Of a stretch of DNA of 8,742 nt, positions 1 through 6,180 are shown one piece after another; position 1 is the stretch's first letter, and each line of letters starts with the position of its first letter. The position numbers were made by a program, and so were the translations under genes. The notes under the pieces are model-generated. The model saw only the letters and a list, made by a program, of their open reading frames with translations. It was not told where the DNA came from and did not search any database. The stretch comes from an archaeon (GTDB lineage: Archaea > Iainarchaeota > Iainarchaeia > Iainarchaeales > Iainarchaeaceae). The stretch covers positions 1 to 8,742 of the forward strand of contig SBBR01000038.1 in the NCBI GenBank assembly GCA_005239615.1, in the 5' to 3' direction.

Positions 1-1628
1 AGTCTGCCGAGGTCGATTACAACTTCGCCGACTCGGCAGACTCGCGCCGCGAGATAGATCTCATCTGGGGCGCTGTGCTCACCAGATTCCTGTCGCTTGT
101 CTCTGGCAAGCTTGGCCATGATTACCTAAGTGTGGGGCGGGTGCAAACACCAGTTTTGCGCATAGTCGTTGACCGTGAACGTGAGAGGCTTGCTTTCAGG
201 AGCAGGAAGTACTATGAACTGAAGGCTGTCTTCGAGAAGAACAAGGAGGAGTTTGAGGCCGAGCACAAGAAAGGCAAGTTCTGGGAGAAAAGCGCGGCCG
301 AGACTGCGCTCCTTGCCCGGCAGGAGCATGGCATTGTTGTAGGCGTGAAGAGCGTCAGGAGGGTGCTTAAGAGGCCCACCCCTTTTAACACAACCGACTT
401 CCTAAGGCAGGCAACAGCGATAGGCTTCTCCGCTGCGCAGGCCATGGACATTGCCGAGCGGCTCTACCAGCAGGGCTACATTTCATACCCGCGCACCGAC
501 AACACGGTCTATCCCTCATCGCTCGATTTGCACGCCACGCTGCTGGAAGTGTCAAAGGTTCATGATTTCAAGAAGGACTCTGGGGCGCTCCTTGCCAGGA
601 AAAGCCTCTCCCCTTCCCGCGGCGTAAAGGAAACCAAGGACCATCCCCCTATCTACCCTGTCGCTGCTGTAGAGAGGACGAAGTTGAATGACAGGGAATG
701 GAAGGTTTACGAGCTGGTCGTGAGGAGGTTCATGGCGACCCTCGCAGATGACGCCATCACAGAGAACCTTACCGTGGACATAATGCTGGGAAAAGAGCCT
801 TTCGTCGCGCACGGCCAGAAAATAATCGAGGCAGGTTGGAAATCGTTCTACCCATACTCAGAAATCACCGAGGTAATCCTACCGGAGCTGAATGAAGGGG
901 ACAAAGTTAGGCTCGTGGACCTAAAGATGTCCGAGAAGGAGACACAGCCGCCCTCGCGCTACAGCCAGTCCGCACTCATCAAACTGATGGAGGACCTGAA
1001 CCTCGGCACGAAGAGTACGCGCCACACGATAATACAGAAACTCTACGCGAGGCGATATTTGAGCGGCACAAAGGCAATTGAACCAAACAAAATCGCGTTT
1101 GCGGTCATTGATTCGCTTGAGCGCCATAATGTGGATGCGGTGAAGCCGGACATGACTGCCGAGCTTGAGAAGGAGATGGACAAGATTGCCGCTGGCAAGA
1201 AGGCCAAGAAGGAAGTGGTCGGGGAATCTAGGAAATTCCTTCACCGTGTTCTCGAGAAGCTCCTTGCGAACAAGGACCAGATAGGTTCGGAACTCCGCAC
1301 GGCCTTCAGGGAAGACTCAATAATCGGGAAGTGCGACAGGTGCGACGGCCAGCTTAGGATGCTCATGAGCCGCAACAAGAAGCGCTTCCTCGGCTGCACC
1401 AATTACCCGAAATGCACTAACACCTACCCATTGCCGCAAAAAGGGAAGATTACGGCCGCTAACAGGCTGTGCCCTGTATGCGACAAGCCTGTAATAAAGG
1501 TCTTCGGCCAGAGGGCTAGATTTGAGATGTGCATCAACATGGATTGCCCCACAAAGGACGAGTGGAAGGCGCGCGCGGCAAAGAAGGCGATGCTGGCCTC
1601 CAATCCGCTGCGGGCTGGAACTCAGTAA
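1..1628 (+). CDS. topA: DNA topoisomerase I (type IA), 3' part, 5' end outside window
   Basis: Relaxes negatively supercoiled DNA by cutting one strand through a covalent 5'-phosphotyrosine link and passing the other strand. The frame is open from position 3, so the GTG at 75 is internal; residues before it (ending RREIDLIWGAVLTR) already match the type IA core. Visible motifs are the LSVGRVQTP signature just after the left edge and the active-site block GYISYPRTDN, whose second Tyr (codon 486-488) is the catalytic residue by family analogy. A Lys-rich region follows, then two C-terminal zinc ribbons: Cys codons at 1332, 1341, 1395, 1413 (with GCTNYPKC, typical of topoisomerase IA fingers) and at 1470, 1479, 1530, 1545. 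The protein ends in TAA at 1626-1628. The missing 5' part should hold the Toprim domain. Identification is firm; archaeal annotations sometimes call such enzymes topoisomerase III-like. Confidence 0.95.
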   Translation, partial: SAEVDYNFADSADSRREIDLIWGAVLTRFLSLVSGKLGHDYLSVGRVQTPVLRIVVDRERERLAFRSRKYYELKAVFEKNKEEFEAEHKKGKFWEKSAAETALLARQEHGIVVGVKSVRRVLKRPTPFNTTDFLRQATAIGFSAAQAMDIAERLYQQGYISYPRTDNTVYPSSLDLHATLLEVSKVHDFKKDSGALLARKSLSPSRGVKETKDHPPIYPVAAVERTKLNDREWKVYELVVRRFMATLADDAITENLTVDIMLGKEPFVAHGQKIIEAGWKSFYPYSEITEVILPELNEGDKVRLVDLKMSEKETQPPSRYSQSALIKLMEDLNLGTKSTRHTIIQKLYARRYLSGTKAIEPNKIAFAVIDSLERHNVDAVKPDMTAELEKEMDKIAAGKKAKKEVVGESRKFLHRVLEKLLANKDQIGSELRTAFREDSIIGKCDRCDGQLRMLMSRNKKRFLGCTNYPKCTNTYPLPQKGKITAANRLCPVCDKPVIKVFGQRARFEMCINMDCPTKDEWKARAAKKAMLASNPLRAGTQ

Positions 1629-1786
1629 CCTCCACAGAGTAAACTGCACAAATGCCTGTCCTCGCGCGAACAACAAGGCCGGAGTAGCAAAATATAGCAG
1701 ACAGTGAAAGTAATTCGGCTATTTTTCATAGTAATCCCGTGACTATATGGATGTTTTTCAGCGAAGCCGTTCTCTTTCTTTTTCGC

Positions 1787-1826
1787 CAGCTTTTACTTTC
1801 TCTTTCCAAGAGAAAGCAAAAGGCTG
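1787..1826. repeat. long interrupted hairpin (9-bp perfect core stem, 3-nt loop)
   Basis: CTTTCTCTT (1796-1804) and AAGAGAAAG (1808-1816) are perfect reverse complements around the loop TCC. Beyond one A/C mismatch, TTTT (1791-1794) pairs with AAAA (1818-1821), then C1790 with G1822. After one bulged G, CAG (1787-1789) pairs with CTG (1824-1826). That gives about 17 pairs in a 40-nt element. It lies about 160 bp beyond topA, rather far for a simple terminator. A dispersed palindromic element or part of a structured RNA are alternatives. Confidence 0.7.
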
Positions 1827-1841
1827 TTTCTTGTGTCTGCC

Positions 1842-1889
1842 TATAGCAAACTACCCAAAAATATCGAAAAACTTTTGCGGTTTGCTATA
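1842..1889. repeat. 10-bp inverted repeat with nested inner stem
   Basis: TATAGCAAAC (1842-1851) is the exact reverse complement of GTTTGCTATA (1880-1889). Inside the 28-nt spacer, CAAAA and TTTTG can form a further 5-bp stem, so the whole can fold as an interrupted hairpin. It follows the 1787-1826 hairpin by only 15 nt. Function unknown. Confidence 0.6.
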
Positions 1890-1962
1890 ATTTGTCTATT
1901 GCTTAGTGGACCGGGGCTTCCCACACTTTTTCCATTTGGCAACGCTTGAGTTTAGTTGTGTT

Positions 1963-2027
1963 GTAACCGGGCAGGGCTAGAGAAGTAAAATCAGCTTTTT
2001 GGTGAGCCTAACCCCAATCCCGGTTAC
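1963..2027. repeat. 9-bp inverted repeat closing a 65-nt segment
   Basis: GTAACCGGG (1963-1971) is the perfect reverse complement of CCCGGTTAC (2019-2027), leaving a 47-nt interior with a possible small GGCT/AGCC stem. The size resembles a compact RNA, but there is no tRNA T-loop or anticodon arm. It could equally be an operator-like or terminator-like palindrome upstream of the Lrp-type regulator gene. Confidence 0.5.
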
Positions 2028-2099
2028 CTGTGCATTGATTCACTTTTAGGATTGGATCCCAATTTGCTTTATTGATAGAACTATTATCACTGCATCGCC

Positions 2100-2107
2100 T
2101 ATATATA
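2100..2107 (+). promoter_or_regulatory. TATA box of the Lrp-like/NFACT-R unit
   Basis: TATATATA sits in an A+T-rich context. Archaeal TATA boxes lie about 26 bp before the start of transcription, which would place it near 2130 and give a leader of about 20 nt before the ATG at 2152. No Shine-Dalgarno sequence is visible in that leader. Confidence 0.55.
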
Positions 2108-2151
2108 CTCTAGCGTATTTTTCCTATGCAAAAATTACATTGATTAATAAA

Positions 2152-2721
2152 ATGAATGTTACAAAAGCCCATTTGTCCCCTATGGCTTTGCATATGAAGA
2201 TCGAAGACGAGATAAGGCTCAACATCCTCAGGGCGCTCCTCGAGCAGGGAGCTGTATCGCCAAACATCAGGCACATACAGAGGAGGACTGGCTACCACAA
2301 AGCGACGATAAAATCCTCGCTGGATTTCCTCGCGAAGGAATCACTTATAACTGGCTTCGGGCCGAAGATGGACTTCAAGAAGTTCGGCTACAACCTCGAA
2401 GTGCTGACCTTCCTGCACACGGACCTCACCAAGAAAAAGGCGCTCAGTGCGTTCACCGCGGAGGTAAAGAGGGATCCGCACATTTACTTCCTCACTGGGG
2501 TTGTCGGCTCTGGCAACTGGAACCTCATGGCGAGGCACATCTACCGCGACATAGAGTCCTACCACCGCGACATGAATGAGAACTACTTCGGGAAGATAGG
2601 CGGCATCCATGATTTCATCAAGGCGAAGGAAACATTCTATGTGACAGAGCCCTTCTACAAGCTGGGCTCCCGCATAGACTCCCTCGTGAGCATAATAAGG
2701 AAATCGAGGGGGCTGGACTGA
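2152..2721 (+). CDS. Lrp/AsnC-like transcriptional regulator
   Basis: About 189 residues. An N-terminal helix-turn-helix of Lrp type spans roughly residues 16-60 (DEIRLNILRALLEQG, then a second block with TGYHKATIKSSLDFLAKE). A basic linker follows (GPKMDFKKFGYN), then a RAM-like alpha/beta ligand and oligomerisation domain (LEVLTFLHTDLT through GVVGSGNWNLMARHIYRDIE to GGIHDF). Family members bind DNA as dimers or octamers and often sense amino acids; the ligand here is unknown. ATG 2152 is chosen because it lies about 48 nt after the TATA box; a TTG at 2140 is also in frame but would leave a leader of about 10 nt. The stop overlaps the next gene's ATG by one base (TGATG), so the two are probably translated together. 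A role in controlling its own unit is only inference. Confidence 0.8.
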   Translation: MNVTKAHLSPMALHMKIEDEIRLNILRALLEQGAVSPNIRHIQRRTGYHKATIKSSLDFLAKESLITGFGPKMDFKKFGYNLEVLTFLHTDLTKKKALSAFTAEVKRDPHIYFLTGVVGSGNWNLMARHIYRDIESYHRDMNENYFGKIGGIHDFIKAKETFYVTEPFYKLGSRIDSLVSIIRKSRGLD

Positions 2722-3533
2722 TGAGGGTTGAGATAGACCTCCGGAAGTCTGCTGGAGAGAACGCCGCAATTTATTTCCAGCAGTCAAAAAAATTCAGGAA
2801 GAAGCTTGAAGGTTTGGGCCGAGGCATCGAGGAGCTCAGTAAGAAGGCGGAGGCGGAAAAAGTTGCCGCAGCGCCCTCAAAGCCGCTGCTCAGGAAGCGC
2901 GAGAGGAAATGGTACGAGAAACACCACTGGTTTTTCACAAGTGAGGGCTTCCTTGTTGTTGCAGGGAGGGATGCTCACGGCAACGAGGCAATTGTAAACA
3001 AGCTTATGCATCACGGCGACCTTTTTTTCCATGCCGACATACCTGGCGCAGCCCACACAATCCTTAAGGCCGCTGGCGGGTTGCCGGGAGAGCAATCCAG
3101 AAAGGAAGCCGCCGCATTTGCCGCCGTGTTTTCCAGTGCATGGCGCGATAAGCTCCCTGCGGTGGATGTTTACTCAGCTTCTCCGGAGCAGGTCACCAAG
3201 GCAGCGCCGAGCGGCGAATCAATAGGCGCCGGGGCTTTCATGGTTTATGGCAAGCGGGAGTGGTATAGGAAAATGCCGCTGGAGTTCGCGGTCGGGTTCA
3301 GGGCGAAGAATGGCGAAGTTGCATTGCATTCAGGGCCGCCTTCAGCAGTCAGGGCAAACAGTGATTTTTTTCTATATGTGAGTTCCGGGAACGACCCAAA
3401 GGGGGACGCCGCGAAGAAAATCCTGAAGATTTTTTCGTTGAAGCTAGGCGACAGGTATGCCATAAACCTCGATGACATTGTCGCGCTGTTGCCATCCGGC
3501 GGGATTTCGGTGGCCTTTAGCCGCGGAAAATGA
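2721..3533 (+). CDS. NFACT-R (DUF814) domain protein, stand-alone C-terminal half of an RqcH/Tae2-type factor
   Basis: 270 residues. The first 50 or so (DLRKSAGENAAIYFQQSKKF and a Lys/Glu-rich helix) match the end of the central coiled coil of NFACT proteins. From about residue 60 comes the NFACT-R fold: KWYEKHHWFFTSEGFLVVAG, GDLFFHADIPGA, then the PSGESIGAGAFMVYGKREW block. Full-length archaeal/eukaryal relatives (RqcH, Tae2, NEMF) bind obstructed large ribosomal subunits and help extend C-terminal tails on stalled chains; they are much longer and begin with NFACT-N and HhH domains, absent here. Eukaryotic CCDC25/Jlp2 are known stand-alone DUF814 proteins, so a short form is not unprecedented. 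The ATG overlaps the regulator stop by one base. An RNA- or tRNA-binding role is inferred from the family. Whether an NFACT-N half is encoded elsewhere cannot be seen. Confidence 0.85.
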   Translation: MRVEIDLRKSAGENAAIYFQQSKKFRKKLEGLGRGIEELSKKAEAEKVAAAPSKPLLRKRERKWYEKHHWFFTSEGFLVVAGRDAHGNEAIVNKLMHHGDLFFHADIPGAAHTILKAAGGLPGEQSRKEAAAFAAVFSSAWRDKLPAVDVYSASPEQVTKAAPSGESIGAGAFMVYGKREWYRKMPLEFAVGFRAKNGEVALHSGPPSAVRANSDFFLYVSSGNDPKGDAAKKILKIFSLKLGDRYAINLDDIVALLPSGGISVAFSRGK

Positions 3534-3541
3534 GACCCAGA

Positions 3542-3547
3542 TTTTTT
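3542..3547 (+). terminator. T-run after the NFACT-R gene
   Basis: Six consecutive T residues begin nine bases after the NFACT-R stop. Archaeal RNA polymerase commonly terminates at such oligo-T runs without a hairpin. One short run only, so weak support. Confidence 0.35.
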
Positions 3548-3587
3548 GTGCTGCTGCGGCCTTTGCCGACTACTGATAAGTAACCTT

Positions 3588-3595
3588 CTTATTAC
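3588..3595 (+). promoter_or_regulatory. probable TATA box of cdc48
   Basis: CTTATTAC is centred about 26 bp before the cdc48 ATG at 3617. That is the archaeal TATA-to-start spacing, so transcription would begin at or next to the ATG and the mRNA would be leaderless. No Shine-Dalgarno sequence precedes the ATG, consistent with this. Confidence 0.4.
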
Positions 3596-3616
3596 TTTTC
3601 ACTTTCCCACTTAATT

Positions 3617-6160
3617 ATGCAGGAGAACAAGCCAAGGCAACTCACGCTGAAGGTTGAAGAGCCAGATCCCTCGCACGTCGGCAGGAACATCATAACTCTG
3701 GACCGCAAGACGAAGGATGATTTAGTCGTCACTTCAGGTGATATTATAGAGATAATCGGCACGCAGCGCACCGCTGCCGTGATTTGGCCAGCGCGCCTAG
3801 AGGACGAGGGCCGTGGCATCATTAGGATGGACAACCTCATCCGCAGGAATGCCGGAGTAGGGTTAGGCGACAAGGTCGTGGTGAAGAAGGCCGAGTTCAG
3901 CGAGGCAAAGCGGGTCGTGCTTGCCCCTATACAAGAGGTGCGCATCATAGCATCAGGTTATGACCGCATCCTGAAGAAGAACTTCATCGGCAGGCCACTT
4001 AACAAAGGTGACCAGGTGCTCATTTCAGTCTTCGGCTCCGGCTTCATTTACCAGGTAATCGATACCAACCCGCGTGGCATTGTGAAGGTAACAGACTTCA
4101 CCCAGTTCGTCCTCAAGGAGGAACCTGTGAAGGACGGTCTCACTGGCATACCGCGCATTTCCTATGAGGACATAGGCGGAATGGAAGGCCAGGTGCAGAA
4201 AGTCAGGGAGATGATTGAGCTTCCCATGAAACATCCGGAGATTTTTCGCAGGCTCGGCATCAACCCACCCAAAGGGGTACTGCTCTACGGCCCGCCTGGC
4301 ACTGGAAAGACGCTGCTCGCGAAAGCTGTGGCGAACGAGACGCAGGCGCACTTCATTTCTGTCAGCAGCCCAGGAATTATGTCGAAGTTCGTCGGGGAGG
4401 CAGAGGAACGGATAAGGGAGGTTTTCAAGGAGGCGGAGAAGAACGCGCCTTCCATAATTTTCTTCGACGAGATTGACGCGATTGCGCCGAAGCGCGACGA
4501 AGTGGTCGGGGAAGTGGAAAGGAGGGTTGTCGCACAGCTGCTTTCTGCAATGGACGGCATGGAAGCGCGCGGCCAAGTGATTGTCATCGCCGCGACTAAC
4601 AGGGTGAACAGCATCGACGAGGCGCTGCGCAGGCCTGGGAGGTTCGACCGCGAGATGGAGATAGGGGTGCCGTCGAAGAGCGGGAGGCTGGAGATTTTCC
4701 AGATACACACGCGCGGCATGCCGCTAGCGAAGAGCGTGGATCTCGATTACCTCGCTGGAATCACGCATGGTTTTGTAGGAGCGGACATAGAGGCGCTCGC
4801 GAAGGAGGCCGCGATGAAGGCCCTCAGGCGCTATCTCCCAAAAATAAATCTCGAGGAGGAGACAATTCCTCCCGAAGTCCTCGAGTCGCTCGAGGTCACG
4901 AAGGACGATTTCCAGGAGGCACTCAAGGATGTGCAGCCTTCCGCGCTGAGAGAAGTCTCGATTGAAGTGCCAAACGTCAAGTGGGAGGACATAGGAGGGC
5001 TTGCAGGAGTCAAGCTCGAACTCAAGCAGGCGGTCGAGTGGCCCCTGAAGAACCCCGAGTCATTCATCAAGATGGGCATCAGGCCACCGAAAGGAATCCT
5101 TCTCTACGGCCCGCCCGGTTGCGGGAAGACCGCGATAGCAAAGGCCATTGCCACTGAGTCGGAGGCGAACTTCATCAGCATAAAAGGGCCACAGCTCATA
5201 AGCCTCTGGGCCGGTGAATCGGAAAAAGGCATCAGGAAGGTCTTTCTGCGCGCGAGGCAGGTCTCCCCTGTGGTGATTTTCTTTGACGAGATTGACAGTG
5301 TCGCCACGAGGAGAGGAATGTCTTTCGACTCCGGCGTCACTGAGCGCATGGTCAATCAGCTCCTCACAGAGCTTGACGGCGTGGAGGAGCTCAAGGGAGT
5401 GGTTTTCATCGCCGCAACCAACAGGCCAGACCTAATCGACCCAGCGCTGATTCGCCCCGGCAGGATTGACAAGATAGTGAAGGTGTCGGCGCCCGACCCA
5501 TTGTCAAGAAAAAGCATTATAGATATCCATAGTCGTAAAACTTTAATTTATGCCAATGAAGATGAATTTATTGACAAGCTTTTGAAAAAATTGATTTTGA
5601 ATGAGGCTTTACTAGAACTTAGAAAAAAGAAAACTATGGCTGAGAAAGAGAAATTTTTAGAACTAAAGAAAGAAATTAAGGATGAACTTTTTGCTCTCCT
5701 GAAAATTTCGAATATTGAAAATATCGACCTAACTCTTTTAGATTCAAATATTAACGACGTATTAATGAAAGAAGAAAAAAACATATTGTTGCTAAAGAAA
5801 ATAAAGCCAGATCTGTTAGAGCTGAAGAAGCGGAAAACATTTGACGATAGAGAAAAATATGTTGCCTCATTGAATGAGCAGAAAAAAAATGAAGTAAGAC
5901 AAATGTTAAGGGGTTGTTTAATTGAAAAGTTAGCATTTATGTTGGAAGGGTATAGTGGCGCAGATATAGAAGGCCTTATCAGAGAAGCCGCCCTCATTGC
6001 CCTTTCGGAGTCGGAGTTCAAGGCAAACGGAGTGAGGATGCAACACTTCGAAGCAGCGATGAAGAAAATCACCCCGACCATCTCAAAAGAGACTGCCGAG
6101 GCCTATGACGCCTTCAAGGACAACGTCGTGCAGGCCTTCAAGCCGAGCTACGTGCGGTGA
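3617..6160 (+). CDS. cdc48: Cdc48/VAT-family AAA+ ATPase with a large insertion in the D2 lid
   Basis: 847-residue double-ring unfoldase that threads proteins through its pore, often for the proteasome. Residues about 8-165 form the N domain (double-psi barrel plus CDC48_2). D1 has Walker A GPPGTGKT (225-232), pore aromatic Phe258, Walker B Asp284-Glu285 and an RRPGRFDRE Arg-finger segment. D2 has GPPGCGKT (498-505), pore Trp531, Asp557-Glu558 and RPGRIDK. Both ATPase sites look intact. After IHSR (ending residue 640) the D2 lid is interrupted: 136 residues precede EGYSGAD, where the equivalent D1 segment of this same protein has 17. Without the roughly 119 extra residues the length (about 728) is normal for archaeal Cdc48. 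The C-terminus ends SYVR, close to but not matching a proteasome-docking HbYX tail. Monocistronic and convergent with the minus-strand genes 20 bp downstream. Identification is certain; whether D2 works normally is open. Confidence 0.97.
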   Translation: MQENKPRQLTLKVEEPDPSHVGRNIITLDRKTKDDLVVTSGDIIEIIGTQRTAAVIWPARLEDEGRGIIRMDNLIRRNAGVGLGDKVVVKKAEFSEAKRVVLAPIQEVRIIASGYDRILKKNFIGRPLNKGDQVLISVFGSGFIYQVIDTNPRGIVKVTDFTQFVLKEEPVKDGLTGIPRISYEDIGGMEGQVQKVREMIELPMKHPEIFRRLGINPPKGVLLYGPPGTGKTLLAKAVANETQAHFISVSSPGIMSKFVGEAEERIREVFKEAEKNAPSIIFFDEIDAIAPKRDEVVGEVERRVVAQLLSAMDGMEARGQVIVIAATNRVNSIDEALRRPGRFDREMEIGVPSKSGRLEIFQIHTRGMPLAKSVDLDYLAGITHGFVGADIEALAKEAAMKALRRYLPKINLEEETIPPEVLESLEVTKDDFQEALKDVQPSALREVSIEVPNVKWEDIGGLAGVKLELKQAVEWPLKNPESFIKMGIRPPKGILLYGPPGCGKTAIAKAIATESEANFISIKGPQLISLWAGESEKGIRKVFLRARQVSPVVIFFDEIDSVATRRGMSFDSGVTERMVNQLLTELDGVEELKGVVFIAATNRPDLIDPALIRPGRIDKIVKVSAPDPLSRKSIIDIHSRKTLIYANEDEFIDKLLKKLILNEALLELRKKKTMAEKEKFLELKKEIKDELFALLKISNIENIDLTLLDSNINDVLMKEEKNILLLKKIKPDLLELKKRKTFDDREKYVASLNEQKKNEVRQMLRGCLIEKLAFMLEGYSGADIEGLIREAALIALSESEFKANGVRMQHFEAAMKKITPTISKETAEAYDAFKDNVVQAFKPSYVR
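5609..5701 (+). repeat. helical repeat, copy 1, in the Cdc48 insertion
   Basis: Encodes residues 665-695, starting LLELRKKKTMAEKEKF. It aligns with copy 2 (starting LLELKKRKTFDDREKY) with one gap, sharing the LLEL, KxKT and EK positions and conservative changes elsewhere (F/Y, R/K, E/D). Both copies are preceded by a Leu/Lys-rich segment (DKLLKKLI here, ILLLKKI before copy 2). The nucleotide sequences have diverged, so this is an old duplication or a convergent helical pattern. Confidence 0.6.
5813..5908 (+). repeat. helical repeat, copy 2, in the Cdc48 insertion
   Basis: Encodes residues 733-764, 68 residues downstream of copy 1, with the same LLEL-(K/R)K-(K/R)KT opening followed by an acidic/basic helix and ending in a Leu. 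The two copies suggest paired amphipathic helices or a helical hairpin added to the D2 lid. Confidence 0.6.
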
Positions 6161-6180
6161 ACTGCGTCCTCGGTACGAGT

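Larger units (their letters stand above)
1629..2099. other. gene-free A+T-rich gap with several inverted repeats
   Basis: About 470 bases without a convincing gene on either strand. Frames are short and show no recognisable motif. The stretch is visibly richer in A+T and in homopurine/homopyrimidine runs than the genes around it. It holds three inverted repeats (separate entries) and a small ATTGG-ATC-CCAAT palindrome near 2052-2064. I looked for tRNA features (a GTTC-type T loop next to a 7-bp acceptor stem), RNase P and SRP RNA signatures and found none. It may hold an unrecognised structured RNA, a mobile-element remnant, or only terminators and regulatory DNA. Confidence 0.6.
5501..5971 (+). 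other. A+T-rich island inside cdc48 encoding the D2-lid insertion
   Basis: By hand count, 5521-5940 has 119 G/C in 420 bases (28%), while 5341-5460 just upstream has about 60%. The change is abrupt at about 5501 and reverts near 5971. Codons switch from GC-ending (CTC, GGC, AAG) to AT-ending forms (TTA, AAA, GAA, ATT) and the protein becomes Lys/Glu/Leu-rich and apparently helical. The A+T-rich codon style also covers conserved D2 residues on both sides (SRKSIIDIHSRK on the left, EGYSGADIE on the right), so the junctions lie within conserved cdc48 sequence rather than at the protein insertion points. The frame is kept throughout, with no stop. Confidence 0.85.

Noticed and set aside
1522..1707. 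61-residue plus-strand frame overlapping the end of topA
   Set aside because: Out-of-phase reading of the topoisomerase zinc ribbon region; Arg-rich with no recognisable feature.
1963..2027. tRNA gene
   Set aside because: The 65-nt segment has a 9-bp closing stem but no T-loop GTTC consensus, no anticodon arm and is too short for a canonical tRNA.
4025..4708. 227-residue minus-strand frame inside cdc48
   Set aside because: Lies wholly antisense to the conserved D1 ATPase coding region; its composition reflects GC-rich third positions, not a second gene.
5543..5941. Intein in Cdc48
   Set aside because: The insertion lacks the Cys/Ser start, block B histidine motif and terminal HN-Cys/Ser/Thr of inteins, is not in an ATP-binding motif, and is too short and too charged.
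5548..6081. 177-residue minus-strand frame over the Cdc48 insertion
   Set aside because: A Phe/Ser-rich antisense shadow of the A/T-rich coding strand; it crosses conserved cdc48 sequence and has no promoter or recognisable domain.
3617..6160. Alternative genetic code suggested by the in-frame TGA before the sugar transferase
   Set aside because: TGA ends the regulator, NFACT-R, Cdc48 and two pilin-like genes where their families should end, so TGA is a normal stop here.
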